Source: Arthrobacter subterraneus (GTDB lineage: Bacteria; Actinomycetota; Actinomycetes; Actinomycetales; Micrococcaceae). From it: DNA of 64,000 nucleotides. Below the pieces are notes generated by a model, which saw only the letters and a list, made by a program, of their open reading frames with translations, was not told the DNA's origin and did no database searches. The stretch spans positions 124,001 to 188,000 of the forward strand of contig NZ_FNDT01000003.1 in the NCBI RefSeq assembly GCF_900099735.1, given 5' to 3'. The position numbers and the translations under genes were made by a program. This document shows, piece after piece, positions 46,196 to 56,707 of the stretch. Numbering within the stretch: the stretch's first letter is position 1; each line of letters opens with the position of its first letter.

Positions 46196-46867
46196 TCAGG
46201 AAGCTTCGCGCTTGCGCCGAACTTTTCGCACCTTGCTCACAATCAGGAATGCCATCACCAGTACGACGGCGACAATCACCAGTTTCTGGAAGATGTCCGC
46301 ATACTGCTCCACCAGATGCCAGTTCTCCCCCAGGTAGAAGCCTGCAAGCACGAAGATGGAATTCCAGATGAGACTGCCGGCGAGCGTCAGCCCCAAAAAC
46401 GTCCAGACCGGCATTCGTTCGATGCCTGCAGGAATAGACACCAGGCTCCGGAAGATGGGCACCATGCGCCCGAAGAACACGGCCTTGTAGCCGTGGCGGT
46501 TGAACCACGCTTCGACGCTGTCCACATCTTCCAGGTCCACCAGAGGAACTTTGGACACCAGGCGCCGCATCCGGTCCCGCCCGAGCAGCACCCCGAGCAT
46601 ATAGAGGAGATAAGCGCCCACCACGGACCCGGCGGTGGTCCAGAACAGTGCTTCAAAGAGGGTGAAGTCTCCCCGGCTGGCCGTGAATCCTGCCAGTGGA
46701 AGGATCACCTCACTCGGCAGGGGCGGGAAGAGATTCTCGAGAGCGATCGCAAGGCCTGCGCCTGGAGCTCCGATCGTTTCCATCAGGGTCACAGCCCAGT
46801 CAGCGACCCCTCCGAGGGTGGGTTCATTACCGGTCTGCAGGGGCAGGTAGCTCACATCTCTTCTCAT
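46196..46867 (-). CDS. DedA/VTT-family membrane protein
   Basis: 223 residues with four to five membrane segments. The DedA signature is clear: LENLFPPLPSEVILPLAGF, a re-entrant loop with G-rich segments, then FFGRMVPIFRSLVSIPAGIE (the conserved Arg and Pro of the second loop). Ends in a basic tail VSKVRKVRRKREAS. Family members are lipid scramblase/flippase-like or needed for membrane homeostasis. ATG at 46867; the upstream region contains a 40-base direct repeat. Confidence 0.9.
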   Translation of the reverse strand: MRRDVSYLPLQTGNEPTLGGVADWAVTLMETIGAPGAGLAIALENLFPPLPSEVILPLAGFTASRGDFTLFEALFWTTAGSVVGAYLLYMLGVLLGRDRMRRLVSKVPLVDLEDVDSVEAWFNRHGYKAVFFGRMVPIFRSLVSIPAGIERMPVWTFLGLTLAGSLIWNSIFVLAGFYLGENWHLVEQYADIFQKLVIVAVVLVMAFLIVSKVRKVRRKREAS

Positions 46868-46890
46868 AACCTGGTTAAGTCTGCCCTATC

Positions 46891-46981
46891 AGCCGGAGCA
46901 CTCGGACAGCGGGTACGCCCGTGACGAACCGCTGCCGTGTCGGCCGGCGCGCTCGGACAGCGGGTACGCCCGGGATGAACC
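46891..46981. repeat. 40-bp imperfect direct repeat upstream of the DedA gene
   Basis: Copies at 46891-46930 and 46942-46981, period 51; an internal 21-base block (CTCGGACAGCGGGTACGCCCG) is exact at 46901-46921 and 46952-46972. Unlike most other repeats in the window it lies between co-directional genes, 65 bases beyond the rdgB stop, and is not a copy of a gene end. Confidence 0.9.
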
Positions 46982-47045
46982 CCCATGGCAGTCTGGGACG
47001 CAAGTCCCCGGCCGGCACTTAAAGCAACCTGCTGACCGGGTACAT

Positions 47046-47673
47046 TCACCGCAACACTTGGAGAATGGCGGGCAGCAGTTCCGCGAACGCCCTGGCCCGG
47101 TGGCTGACGGCGTTTTTCTCCTCCGGCGCCAGTTCGGCACAGCTGCGGTCCATGCCGTCAGGCTGGAGCACCGGGTCATAACCAAAACCGTTGTTGCCGC
47201 GCGGCTCACTAAGCAGTGTTCCCCTCAGCGCACCATGCCGCACAACTGCGTCCCCGCCCGGAACGGCGAGCGCAGCCGCACACACAAACTGCGCCGCACG
47301 CCGGTCCACCGGAATGTCCGCAAGCTGGTTCAGCAACAGCTGAAGGTTGGCTGAGTCATCGCCGTGCCGGCCTGCCCAGCGGGCAGAGAAGATGCCCGGT
47401 GCGCCGCCGAGTACATCGACGGCAAGCCCGGAATCATCTGCGACGGCGGGAATGCCGGTCGCCTCAGCGACCGCGCGCGCTTTCAGCAGGGCATTCTCCT
47501 CAAAGGTGACGCCGCTTTCGACCACGTCAGGAGCACCTGCTGCAGCGGCGTCGATCACCTGGGTGTCGACGTCGAGCCCTGGCACCCGGTCCCGCAGGAG
47601 CGCACGGAATTCGCGCAGCTTTCCCGCGTTCCGGGTGGCAAGGACCAGCCGGGCGGGCTGCTCGGCGGAGGGT

Positions 47674-47681
<8 letters not shown>
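47046..47681 (-). CDS. rdgB: dITP/XTP pyrophosphatase
   Basis: Removes non-canonical purine triphosphates (dITP, XTP) by hydrolysis to monophosphates. 211 residues from GTG at 47681, which has GGGGGAGG upstream and overlaps the rph stop by eight bases; a longer frame would run into rph. HAM1 motifs: [59 protein letters not shown] and GFGYDPVLQ. The last enzyme in the murI-(MBL)-rph-rdgB run. Confidence 0.95.
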
Positions 47682-48471
<790 letters not shown>

Positions 48472-48519
48472 GGCTCCAGTCTGCCACGAGCCTGTTCCAC
48501 AGGCGCGATCCGGCGATGT

Positions 48520-48650
48520 CAGCGGAACGGTGAAACTGCACCCTCACACCTGGTACGAAACCCCGGCAACCGCCACAGCGACGTCAGCGAAACGGTGAAA
48601 ACGGCACCCTCACACCTGGTACGAAACCCCGGCAACCGCCACAGCGACGT
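48520..48650. repeat. Tandem 65/66-bp duplication of the 3' end of the MBL-fold gene
   Basis: Unit 1 at 48520-48584 and unit 2 at 48585-48650 abut directly; 46 bases are identical (48539-48584 and 48605-48650). Unit 2 contains the last 12 to 13 codons and the TGA of the minus-strand MBL gene; unit 1 is a downstream copy carrying the same codons and stop. This is the clearest gene-tail duplication in the window. Confidence 0.97.
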
Positions 48651-49401
48651 CCCCCGAATAGCTGCTGCGCGCCTCTTCCATGGCCAGAACCGCATCATTC
48701 CAGACCGGAAGGTGCGTAAGCAGCAGTCTCCGTGACGCAGCGGCTGAGGCTACGTCACCTGCCCTTTTGCCCGTCAGGTGGACGCCGTGGATCCCGTCAT
48801 CCCTGCCCTCGTGGAAGGCAGCTTCGCACAGGAAGATGCCGGAACCGGAAGCGGCCTCGATGAGCCCCTCACACGCGTCCGTATCTCCCGAATAGGTCAG
48901 CACCCTCTTCCCGCCCGGAGCTTCGGGGTCATCGGCTTCGACCCGGAGGGCGTAGGCCTCCTCCACCGGGTGCAGGACGGGATAGGGGGTGATGGTGAAC
49001 GGTCCGATCCGCACGGGGGTACGGGGCGACCAGGCGCGGAAGTCGAAGTCCTCATGCATACCCGGCTCGAGCTCCAGACCGTAGGCGGTTGCCATCCGGT
49101 CTGCTGTGCCGGCCGGACCCCAGACGGGGATCCGAGGCCTGTTCCAGCCCGCCGGATCCCAGTGCACCGCTACATGAAGGCCGCACAGGTCCATGCAGTG
49201 GTCGGGATGGAGGTGGGTCAGCAGGACTGCGTCGATGTCCCGCAGGTCCATGTAACGCTGCAACGCGCCGAGAGATCCGTTGCCAAGGTCAAGGAGGATG
49301 CGCCAGGTCCTGCCGTCCTCCTGCACCGTCACGAGGTAACAGGAAGCCGGCGAGTGCGGCCCGGGGAACGAACCGCTGCACCCCACGATGGTGAGCTTCA
49401 T
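48610..49401 (-). CDS. MBL-fold metallo-hydrolase, Rv1339-like (possible cyclic-nucleotide phosphodiesterase)
   Basis: 263 residues, beta-lactamase fold. Metal motif [13 protein letters not shown] (HxHxDH) is intact; later ligands are [11 protein letters not shown] and [12 protein letters not shown]. Position between murI and rph is the same as Rv1339 in Mycobacterium tuberculosis, which has been reported to hydrolyse cAMP. Same order, same strand and overlap with murI by four bases (ATGA) argue for orthology. The cAMP role here is inference. Its 3' end is tandemly duplicated downstream. Confidence 0.88.
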   Translation of the reverse strand: MKLTIVGCSGSFPGPHSPASCYLVTVQEDGRTWRILLDLGNGSLGALQRYMDLRDIDAVLLTHLHPDHCMDLCGLHVAVHWDPAGWNRPRIPVWGPAGTADRMATAYGLELEPGMHEDFDFRAWSPRTPVRIGPFTITPYPVLHPVEEAYALRVEADDPEAPGGKRVLTYSGDTDACEGLIEAASGSGIFLCEAAFHEGRDDGIHGVHLTGKRAGDVASAAASRRLLLTHLPVWNDAVLAMEEARSSYSGDVAVAVAGVSYQV

Positions 49402-50354
49402 GAACGGCGGTCTCCGCCGATTCCCGCGTCAGCCCGCGCGGCGGCGATCATCTCAGGCGTGATGCGGGACATGGATCCGGTTGGATACTGGGCCGACACA
49501 TGGTCCACCTGTTCCACGCTCAGGACTTCGGGGCCGAGGAAGCGCCGGGCCAGCTCTTCGAACCGGGCAGCGTTTCCCGTTGCGACAAAATGGTGCCGCG
49601 GCTGGCCCGGCTCCTTGCGCAGCAGATCGTGGGACACGAGGGCGCGGTAGACGTCCTTGGCCGTTTCCTCCGCACTCGAAACCAGGGTCACCGAATCGCC
49701 CATGACGTAGGAGATCACTCCAGTCAGCAGCGGGTAGTGCGTGCAGCCGAGAACCAGGGTGTCGACGTCGGCCTCCTGCAGCGGGCGAAGGTACCGGGCA
49801 GCGGTTTCCAATACCTCCTGGCCGGCGGTCACACCCGCCTCCACGTAATCGACGAACGCCGGACAGGCGGCGGAGAAGATCTCCAGATGCGGGGCGGCAG
49901 CGAAGGTGTCCTCGTAGGCTCTTGACCCCACGGTGGCGCTGGTTCCGATCACGCCCACCCGACCCGACCGGGTCGAGGCGACGGCGCGCCGGACTGCGGG
50001 CTGGATGACCTCGATGACCGGGATACCGTAGCGGGCCGTGTAGCGCTCCCTCGCATCACGGAGCACTGCCGCCGATGCCGAGTTACAGGCGATGACCAGA
50101 AGCTTGACGCCGGAATCCACCAGTTCATCCATCACGCCGAGCGCGTAGGCCCGAACCTGGGCGATAGGCAGGGGGCCGTACGGGGCGTGCGCGGTGTCTC
50201 CCACGTACAGCACCGATTCATGGGGCAACTGGTCGATGACCGCCCGGGCGACGGTAAGGCCACCGACGCCTGAGTCGAAGATGCCTATGGGTGCTTCAGT
50301 GGACCTCAAGGCGGCCAGCTCGGCAGCCGCAGAGTCGGCGGAGTCAGAACTCAT
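49398..50354 (-). CDS. murI: Glutamate racemase
   Basis: Interconverts L- and D-glutamate to feed peptidoglycan. 318 residues from the ATG at 50354. The catalytic cysteine motifs are present: [32 protein letters not shown] (Cys) and [14 protein letters not shown] (Cys). Terminal overlap with the MBL gene indicates translational coupling. An N-terminal extension of about 20 residues rich in Ala and Ser is present. Confidence 0.96.
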   Translation of the reverse strand: MSSDSADSAAAELAALRSTEAPIGIFDSGVGGLTVARAVIDQLPHESVLYVGDTAHAPYGPLPIAQVRAYALGVMDELVDSGVKLLVIACNSASAAVLRDARERYTARYGIPVIEVIQPAVRRAVASTRSGRVGVIGTSATVGSRAYEDTFAAAPHLEIFSAACPAFVDYVEAGVTAGQEVLETAARYLRPLQEADVDTLVLGCTHYPLLTGVISYVMGDSVTLVSSAEETAKDVYRALVSHDLLRKEPGQPRHHFVATGNAARFEELARRFLGPEVLSVEQVDHVSAQYPTGSMSRITPEMIAAARADAGIGGDRRS

Positions 50355-50457
50355 GATCCTTTGAGGATAGGACCCGGCGCTGCCGTTGGCTAAGCGGAAG
50401 CACGTGTCCTTAATCACAGCACCGCTCCAGCGAACCGCGCGGGGCTGCCTCCGGGAC

Positions 50458-51024
50458 CTATTCCTGAACCTCGACAGAAGCCAGCAGCGCCTGCATCAGG
50501 CCTTCCTGTACCCAGGTGACGAAGTTGTAGACGAGCGCGAGATAGGACTCAAGATCCTCAGCGTCCTCGAGGTCCGAGATCCCGTGCAGCCTGGCTGCGT
50601 CTTCATCCGTCTTGATTTCCAGCCGGTCCGCCAGCACCAGGCGCACATCGTTGAGCGCACGGGCCAGTACCTGGGCCTGATCGGGGTTCAACAGGACCTG
50701 CGGATGCTCGAGGAGCAGCGCCGCCGCGCGCAGGGCGCTGACTTTTTCCTCCCGCAGGGAGCGTTCGGTGAGCCGGCGGAATTCCAGCGCACCGTCGTCG
50801 TCGTTCCTGACCGCGTCCGGCAGCAATCGGATCACCGCGCTGTCCTCCGGTCTGGTGGCTTCCTGATCCAGGCCCACGAGGGCCGCCAACGGGTCCTCGT
50901 TTTCCCGCTTCTCAGGCTCGAGCAGCTGGACCACGTCGGCGAACAGCCGCCGCAGCAGCCTCAGCTCGCCCTGCTCGAACTCACCGGCGATACCCCGACG
51001 TGTTTTCCGGAATGCCCTGGCCAC
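50458..51024 (-). CDS. DUF2017 family protein
   Basis: 188 residues from GTG at 51024. All-alpha, Glu- and Leu-rich. [20 protein letters not shown] at the N-terminus, and [20 protein letters not shown] near the C-terminus, are typical of DUF2017, found next to clpS throughout actinobacteria. Function unknown; the constant ClpS linkage suggests a role with ClpCP proteolysis, but this is inference. Confidence 0.9.
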   Translation of the reverse strand: MARAFRKTRRGIAGEFEQGELRLLRRLFADVVQLLEPEKRENEDPLAALVGLDQEATRPEDSAVIRLLPDAVRNDDDGALEFRRLTERSLREEKVSALRAAALLLEHPQVLLNPDQAQVLARALNDVRLVLADRLEIKTDEDAARLHGISDLEDAEDLESYLALVYNFVTWVQEGLMQALLASVEVQE

Positions 51025-51033
51025 TGCCGCCCC

Positions 51034-51339
51034 CTACGCGTCCGCTGTCTGGAAAGTAGCCCACAGGCCGTAAGAGTGCATCGCCATGGTGTCCTTCTCC
51101 GCCTGCTCCCGCGATCCGGTGGAGACAACCGATCTGCCCTGCTCGTGAACCTCCAGCATGAGGGTGCGGGCCTTCGCCTCGCTGTAACCGAAATAGGTCT
51201 GGAACACGTAGGTCACGTAACTCATCAGGTTCACCGGGTCATTCCACACAATGACCACCCACGGAACATCGGTCATAGTCAGCGAGTCCTCTTGCGTTTC
51301 CTCAGCCTGACGGGTTTCGGGAACAACGCCAACACTCAT
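51034..51339 (-). CDS. clpS: ATP-dependent Clp protease adaptor ClpS
   Basis: Adaptor delivering N-degron substrates to the ClpC/ClpA unfoldase. 101 residues from the ATG at 51339. Core motif [20 protein letters not shown], then [20 protein letters not shown]; the ND residues that contact the N-degron are present. A 20-residue acidic N-terminal tail precedes the core. It is followed after 9 bases by DUF2017 and is divergent from pncB. Confidence 0.95.
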   Translation of the reverse strand: MSVGVVPETRQAEETQEDSLTMTDVPWVVIVWNDPVNLMSYVTYVFQTYFGYSEAKARTLMLEVHEQGRSVVSTGSREQAEKDTMAMHSYGLWATFQTADA

Positions 51340-51411
51340 GGTTCCCATTGTAGGTTGGCGGGCGGCGCCTTCCGTGCCGGAACGGCGGTACTCACACGGT
51401 GGCCACGGGGC

Positions 51412-51417
51412 TAGAGT
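51412..51417 (+). promoter_or_regulatory. pncB -10 box; leaderless start
   Basis: TAGAGT with six bases to the GTG start of pncB, placing transcription start at the first codon. A similar TAGAGT precedes the hydrolase at 32173. No -35 consensus is seen. Confidence 0.5.
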
Positions 51418-51423
51418 TTTCAT

Positions 51424-52755
51424 GTGAGCCCACACAGAACCTGGCAGCACCCCAATTCCGCCCTTTACACGGACCACTACGAGTTGACCATGCTGCAGGC
51501 GTCCCTGCATTCGGGAGCCGCACACCGCAGGTCGGTCTTCGAAGTATTCACCCGGCGCCTGCCCGAAGGGCGCCGGTACGGCATTGTGGCGGGCACCGGG
51601 CGGCTGCTTGAGGGCCTGAAGCACTTCCGCTTCGGGCAGGCGCAGCTGGACGCACTGTCCGCCGCCGGTGTGGTTGACGACTCCACGCTCGGCTGGCTTG
51701 CCGACTTCCGCTTCAGCGGGAACATGTGGGGCTACGCCGAGGGCGACGCCTACTTCCCCTCCTCCCCCATCCTGATAGTGGAGGGAACGTTCGCCGAAGC
51801 CTGCATCCTGGAGACCTACCTGCTCTCCGTCCTGAACCATGACAGCGCCATCGCCTCCGCCGCGTCACGCATGACAGGTGCCGCGGGTGCCCGCCCCTGC
51901 ATCGAGATGGGTTCGCGCCGCACACAGGAGGAGTCCGCGGTGGCAGCAGCCCGCGCTGCGATCATCGGCGGTTTCGCCAGCACCTCGAACCTTGAGGCCG
52001 GACGCCGCTACGGCCTGCGGACCGTCGGCACGGCAGCGCACTCCTTCACCCTGCTCCATGACTCCGAGCCCGAGGCGTTCGCAGCCCAGGTGGCAGCACT
52101 CGGGAAAGGGACTTCCCTGCTGGTGGATACCTACGACGTCGAGCAGGGCGTGCGTAATGCCGTGGCAGCCGGAGGTCCGGATCTCGGCGCGGTGCGGCTC
52201 GACTCCGGCGACCTCATCGAGCAGGCCCGGTGGGTGCGGCAGCTCCTGGATGATCTGGGCAACCACCAGACGCGCATTGTGGTCACTTCCGACCTTGATG
52301 AGTTCGCCATCGGCCTGCTTGCCGCGGCACCGGTGGACTCCTACGGTGTCGGCACGTCACTCGTGACCGGGTCCGGGGCGCCCACCGCCGGAATGGTCTA
52401 CAAGCTGGTCAGCCGCACGGACGACGACGGCACCTTTGTTTCGGTGGCAAAGGCGGCCAAGAACAAGGTCTCCGTGGGCGGCCGCAAGTATGCGCTGCGG
52501 CGCCTCGACGACTCCGGGACCGCTGTGGCCGAGGTGATCGGGATCGGGAGCAATCCGCACGACGACGGCAACGACCGCCCGCTGCTGCAGCAGTTTGTGC
52601 ACGACGGCGAGGTGCTCCCCGGCTGGACCGGACCGGAGGGCGTCCAGCGCGCCGTCGAGCGCCACCGGGACACCATGGCGGAGCTGCCCGGATCCGTCAT
52701 GCGGTTGCAGCGCGGGGAGCCGGCCATCCCCACCGAGTACGAGGAGTCCGCATGA
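51424..52755 (+). CDS. pncB: Nicotinate phosphoribosyltransferase
   Basis: NAD salvage: nicotinate plus PRPP to nicotinate mononucleotide. 443 residues. GTG at 51424 gives [20 protein letters not shown], and [10 protein letters not shown] is a family motif. Also [40 protein letters not shown] and [20 protein letters not shown]. The gene overlaps pncA by four bases (ATGA), a natural pair because PncA makes nicotinate. Confidence 0.95.
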   Translation: MSPHRTWQHPNSALYTDHYELTMLQASLHSGAAHRRSVFEVFTRRLPEGRRYGIVAGTGRLLEGLKHFRFGQAQLDALSAAGVVDDSTLGWLADFRFSGNMWGYAEGDAYFPSSPILIVEGTFAEACILETYLLSVLNHDSAIASAASRMTGAAGARPCIEMGSRRTQEESAVAAARAAIIGGFASTSNLEAGRRYGLRTVGTAAHSFTLLHDSEPEAFAAQVAALGKGTSLLVDTYDVEQGVRNAVAAGGPDLGAVRLDSGDLIEQARWVRQLLDDLGNHQTRIVVTSDLDEFAIGLLAAAPVDSYGVGTSLVTGSGAPTAGMVYKLVSRTDDDGTFVSVAKAAKNKVSVGGRKYALRRLDDSGTAVAEVIGIGSNPHDDGNDRPLLQQFVHDGEVLPGWTGPEGVQRAVERHRDTMAELPGSVMRLQRGEPAIPTEYEESA

Positions 52756-53375
52756 CACGCGCACTGATCATCGTCGACGTCCAGAATGATTTCTGTGAGG
52801 GAGGCTCGCTCGCGGTCGAAGGCGGTGCCGGGGTTGCCCAGTCGATCAGCGACTACATCGACGCCCAGGGCGACCACTATGACTACATCGTCGCCACCCA
52901 GGACTGGCACATCGATCCGGGCTCGCACTTTTCCGACCAGCCCGACTACGTTGACTCCTGGCCGGTGCACTGCGTTGCGGAGCAGCCCGGCGCCCAGTTC
53001 CATCCCGACCTCGACACCGAAACGGTGGATGCCGTGTTCCGGAAGGGACAGTACGAGGCGGCGTACTCAGGTTTCGAGGGTGTCCTGGCTCCGGAGGACC
53101 AGGTACCGACCGGGGAACAACGACCGGCAATCGGTGTGTCCACCACTGCCGATGACGCCGTCTCGCTCGATGACTGGCTCCGGGACCACGAGGTCGATGA
53201 GGTGGCCATTGCCGGCCTGGCGGCCGATTACTGCGTACGGGCTACCGCACTGGATGCAGTGGTGGCCGGATACGCCGTCCGCCTGCTGGTGGACTACACC
53301 CGGCCCGTTCACCCCGAGCGCCTCGGCGACGTGCTCGCCGAACTTGAAGACGCCGGGGTCGAACTCATCGACTGA
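52752..53375 (+). CDS. pncA: Nicotinamidase (isochorismatase family)
   Basis: Deamidates nicotinamide to nicotinate. 207 residues. The metal and catalytic residues are seen: Asp in ALIIVDVQNDFCEGG, the DWH metal motif in TQDWHIDPGSHF, the Lys in VFRKGQYEAAYSGFEG and the catalytic Cys in AGLAADYCVRATALDAV. Feeds PncB. The tail of the convergent helicase gene downstream is duplicated. Confidence 0.94.
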   Translation: MTRALIIVDVQNDFCEGGSLAVEGGAGVAQSISDYIDAQGDHYDYIVATQDWHIDPGSHFSDQPDYVDSWPVHCVAEQPGAQFHPDLDTETVDAVFRKGQYEAAYSGFEGVLAPEDQVPTGEQRPAIGVSTTADDAVSLDDWLRDHEVDEVAIAGLAADYCVRATALDAVVAGYAVRLLVDYTRPVHPERLGDVLAELEDAGVELID

Positions 53376-53423
53376 CGGACAGCTGGTGCGGAAGCCGCAG
53401 ACTCCCCCGGATGCGGGTGCGCT

Positions 53424-53477
53424 GGATCCGGTGAATCACGTGCGCCCGATGGATCCGGTGAATCACGTGCGCCCGAT
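53424..53477. repeat. Perfect 27-bp tandem duplication of the helicase gene end
   Basis: Units 53424-53450 and 53451-53477 are identical. The second contains the final four codons and TGA (53463-53465) of the minus-strand helicase gene; the first is a copy downstream of that stop. Confidence 0.97.
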
Positions 53478-55241
53478 GAACCAGTCCTGAAGCTTCTTCA
53501 GCCGCCGCTGGAGCTGTTCCTCGTTGGCCTGCGCCACAGCCGGTCCACCGCATGCCTTGCGCAGTTCAGTGTGGATCACTCCGTGGGGCATGCCTGAACG
53601 CGCAGACCACGCCGACACGTTCTTTGCCAGTTGGCCGCGCAATTCGGTCAGCTGCCGGTGGTCGACCACCTGGGGCGCCGCCGGTTCGGAGGCTGCGGCG
53701 GGCCTGCGCCGCCGGGACTGCTGTTCCTGCTGCCTTTGCCGGAGCAGCACTCCCACCTGGTCTGCATCGAGCAGGCCCGGAATGCCGAGGAAGTCCAGCT
53801 CCTCTTCGCTGCCCATCTCACCGCCGGTGCCGAACTCGCCGCCATCGAACAGTACGCGGTCAAACGATGCCTGCGACTCGAGCGCCTCGAACTTCTGCTT
53901 CGTCAGCTCATCGGACGCCTTCTCCGCACGGTTTGCGGCCTCCATCAGCGCCTCTTCGGGCGCAAAGCCGTCCTCGTTGTTGTCCGGACGGTCAAGCGCG
54001 TGGTCGCGTTCCAGCTCCAGCTGGTTGGCCAGCGCCATGAGGTTCGGCACGGAGGGCAGGAAGACCGACGCCGTCTCCCCCCGCCGTCGCGCACGGACAA
54101 AGCGTCCCACGGCCTGTGCGAAGAAGAGCGGCGTGGCCGTGGAGGTCGCGTACACACCCACTGCCAGACGTGGGACGTCCACACCCTCTGACACCATCCG
54201 GACGGCCACCATCCAGCGGGTTTCGCTTGCCGAAAACTCCTCGATCTTCCCGGAGGCCTTCGCATCATCAGACAGGATGACCGTCGGCGACTCCCCGGTG
54301 ATCTTCTTCAGCCGCCCAGCGTACGCGCGGGCGTCGTCGTGGTCGGTCGCGATGACCAGGCCGCCGGCGTCCGGGACAGTTCGCCGGACCTCGGTGAGGC
54401 GGCGGTCCGCGGCGGCCAGCACCGCGGGGATCCACTCGCCGTTCGGATTCAGGGCAGTACGCCAGGCCTGCGCGGTGATGTCCTTGGTGACAGCTGCCTC
54501 GCCGAGTGAGGCCGCCATTTCTTCCCCGGCGCTGGTCCGCCACCGCATCTGACCGGAATACGCCATGAAAATCACCGGCCGGACCACATGGTCGCGGAGC
54601 GCATCGCCATAGCCGTAGGTGTAGTCGGACCGCGAACGGCGGATACCGTCCGCGTCCTCGGCATACTCCACGAACGGGATCGCAGCGGTATCCGAGCGGA
54701 ACGGTGTTCCGGTCAACGCCAACCTGCGGATGGCCGGTTCAAACGCCTCACGGATCCCGTCACCCCACGAGAGCGCGTCACCGCCGTGATGGATTTCATC
54801 GAGGATGACCAGCGTCTTTGCGCCTTCAGTCTTGGCCCGGTGCAGCATGGGCTTGCTGGCAACCTGGGCATAGGTCACTGCGACGCCGATGAAGCCCTCG
54901 CCGTGCCGTCCGTCGGCATTGCGGAAATTCGGGTCGATCGACAGACCTACCCGGGCTGCAGCGTCCGACCACTGCCGCTTCAGGTGATCCGTGGGAGCGA
55001 CGACGACAATGCGGTTGACAATCCGCCGTTCCACCAGCTCCGTGGCCACCCGCAGGGCGAAGGTGGTCTTGCCCGCGCCCGGCGTTGCGACGGCCAGGAA
55101 ATCCCGGGGGGAGTCGGCAAAGTACTTGGCGAGTGCTTCTTCCTGCCACTGCCGAAGCTTGGGAGCGGTGCCCCACGCTGCGCGTTCCGGGTACGCGGGA
55201 GGGAGAGCCGGGCCGGCACCGAACAGTGCGTGGGTACTCAC
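53463..55241 (-). CDS. DEAD/DEAH-box superfamily 2 helicase
   Basis: 592 residues from GTG at 55241, which overlaps the MFS stop by four bases (GTGA). Motif I TPGAGKTTFALRVATELV, motif II as DEIHHGGDAL, motif III LTGTPFR, and motifs V and VI as SEGVDVPRLAVGVYA and QAVGRFVRARRRG. The resolvase-type SF2 fold (like UvrB/ComF-type helicases) covers residues 1-400; the C-terminal 190 residues are helical with basic stretches. It is probably DNA-directed and housekeeping; a defence role is not indicated by neighbours. Confidence 0.9.
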   Translation of the reverse strand: MSTHALFGAGPALPPAYPERAAWGTAPKLRQWQEEALAKYFADSPRDFLAVATPGAGKTTFALRVATELVERRIVNRIVVVAPTDHLKRQWSDAAARVGLSIDPNFRNADGRHGEGFIGVAVTYAQVASKPMLHRAKTEGAKTLVILDEIHHGGDALSWGDGIREAFEPAIRRLALTGTPFRSDTAAIPFVEYAEDADGIRRSRSDYTYGYGDALRDHVVRPVIFMAYSGQMRWRTSAGEEMAASLGEAAVTKDITAQAWRTALNPNGEWIPAVLAAADRRLTEVRRTVPDAGGLVIATDHDDARAYAGRLKKITGESPTVILSDDAKASGKIEEFSASETRWMVAVRMVSEGVDVPRLAVGVYATSTATPLFFAQAVGRFVRARRRGETASVFLPSVPNLMALANQLELERDHALDRPDNNEDGFAPEEALMEAANRAEKASDELTKQKFEALESQASFDRVLFDGGEFGTGGEMGSEEELDFLGIPGLLDADQVGVLLRQRQQEQQSRRRRPAAASEPAAPQVVDHRQLTELRGQLAKNVSAWSARSGMPHGVIHTELRKACGGPAVAQANEEQLQRRLKKLQDWFIGRT

Positions 55242-56689
55242 TCTTGGAACGGCACCTTTCGTGTCTCGGATGTTGCCGGAAGCGGGTCCCGGTCGCCCCG
55301 GGTGGCCCTCAACCCGGCCACTATACCGACAACGGCAAAGACGCACAGAGCCAGCCAGATTGCAACAAAGACCGGCACCTGACCCGGCGCTTCCGGGTCC
55401 CGCAGCAGGGCGAACAGCCCTCCTGCTCCAGCGGTTCCGATCACCCCGCCCAGCTGGTCCGAGAGCTGCAGCGCCGCCGAATTCCGTCCCTGCTCATGAG
55501 GTGGAGACAGCTTCAGCACAAGTACAGACGTGCTCGACAGCGTCAGACCCATGGCGAAGCCCGCCGCACTCCACACCACGACGAGGACCCAGAAGGGAAC
55601 CTGGGCGGCCGCTGCGAGCGCCAGTCCTCCGATGCACAGCGACAGCAGCGAAGCCCCGATGACAAGCAGCCACTGACGCCGGAAGCTCACCCGCGCCTGG
55701 ACAAAGGAGCCCGCGCTCCAGCCGATGGCCGCGGCACTCAGGGCAAGGCCCGCCGTCGAGGCACTGAGACCGCGGGCTGACACCAGCATCAGCGGAACAA
55801 ATGCCTCCGCGCCGAAAAAGGTCACGGTCAGCAGTCCGCGCGTGGCAATGACGCTGGGAAGCCCGGGCGCCAGCCGCACCGTGCCGGCGGGCAGGAGCCG
55901 TGGAAACGCTACGGCAGCTGCGGCCGTTCCGGCCACGCCCAGCACCACAAGGAGCCAGGCCGGAACGGGATCCGCGAAGCCGTCGGCGGCAATCCTGGTG
56001 AGGGCGAACTGGGCAGCGAACACGCCAGCGGCCAGCAGCAGACCCATCGCCACGCGGCCCCGGGCCGCGCTGTCCAGCGGGCCCCCCTGCCGGGGCACCG
56101 CCAGCTGTGCGGTACGCGGCCAGACCAGCAGGAATGCTGCGACAACGACCGGCGCCACACCCAGGAAAACCCAGCGCCAGCTTGCCTGCTCTGCGAGCAC
56201 CCCGGAGATATACGGCCCGATCAGCGAAGGCACTACCCACGCTGCCGCAAGCCAGCCGAACACTACCGGCTGCATTCGCTGCGGATAGGCCCTGGCGATG
56301 ATTACATAGACGGCAACGATCATGAACCCGCCGCCGAGGCCGGAGACTGCACGTCCGGAGGTCATGATCCAGAAGGCCGGTGCAGTCCCGGATATGGCGA
56401 GCCCGGCCACCATGAGTCCCAGCCCGGATGCGAGCGCCGGACGTGGGCCACGCCGGTCGGACCAGATTCCGCCCAGGACGCTGCCGAGCAGGGAAGCGGT
56501 CAGATACATGGAGAAGGCCAACCCGTAGCTGGATACGCCGTCCAGTTCCGCCGCAACGGCGGGCATTGCGGTCACCACGGCCATCGCCTCGAAGGCCGCA
56601 CAGGTGATGATCGCGATGACTCCGATTGTCAGGGGCCGCAGTGATGCGGACATCGCCCCGCCGCTCGGCACCGCCTCGGGTTGGAACAT
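55238..56689 (-). CDS. MFS transporter
   Basis: 483 residues from the ATG at 56689, with GGAAGGAAACC upstream. About 14 hydrophobic segments; motif A as GGIWSDRRGPRPALASGLGL and motif C-like GRAVSGLGGGFMIVAVYVII, as in drug:H+ antiporters of the DHA2/QacA type. It is translationally coupled to the helicase gene downstream, an unexplained pairing. Substrate unknown. Confidence 0.9.
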   Translation of the reverse strand: MFQPEAVPSGGAMSASLRPLTIGVIAIITCAAFEAMAVVTAMPAVAAELDGVSSYGLAFSMYLTASLLGSVLGGIWSDRRGPRPALASGLGLMVAGLAISGTAPAFWIMTSGRAVSGLGGGFMIVAVYVIIARAYPQRMQPVVFGWLAAAWVVPSLIGPYISGVLAEQASWRWVFLGVAPVVVAAFLLVWPRTAQLAVPRQGGPLDSAARGRVAMGLLLAAGVFAAQFALTRIAADGFADPVPAWLLVVLGVAGTAAAAVAFPRLLPAGTVRLAPGLPSVIATRGLLTVTFFGAEAFVPLMLVSARGLSASTAGLALSAAAIGWSAGSFVQARVSFRRQWLLVIGASLLSLCIGGLALAAAAQVPFWVLVVVWSAAGFAMGLTLSSTSVLVLKLSPPHEQGRNSAALQLSDQLGGVIGTAGAGGLFALLRDPEAPGQVPVFVAIWLALCVFAVVGIVAGLRATRGDRDPLPATSETRKVPFQE

Positions 56690-56707
56690 GGTTTCCTTCC
56701 AGGCACA

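Noticed and set aside
53463-56689. Helicase plus MFS pair as a phage-defence island
   Set aside because: No nuclease, methylase or defence-type partner; neighbours are housekeeping and the overlap is a simple four-base coupling.
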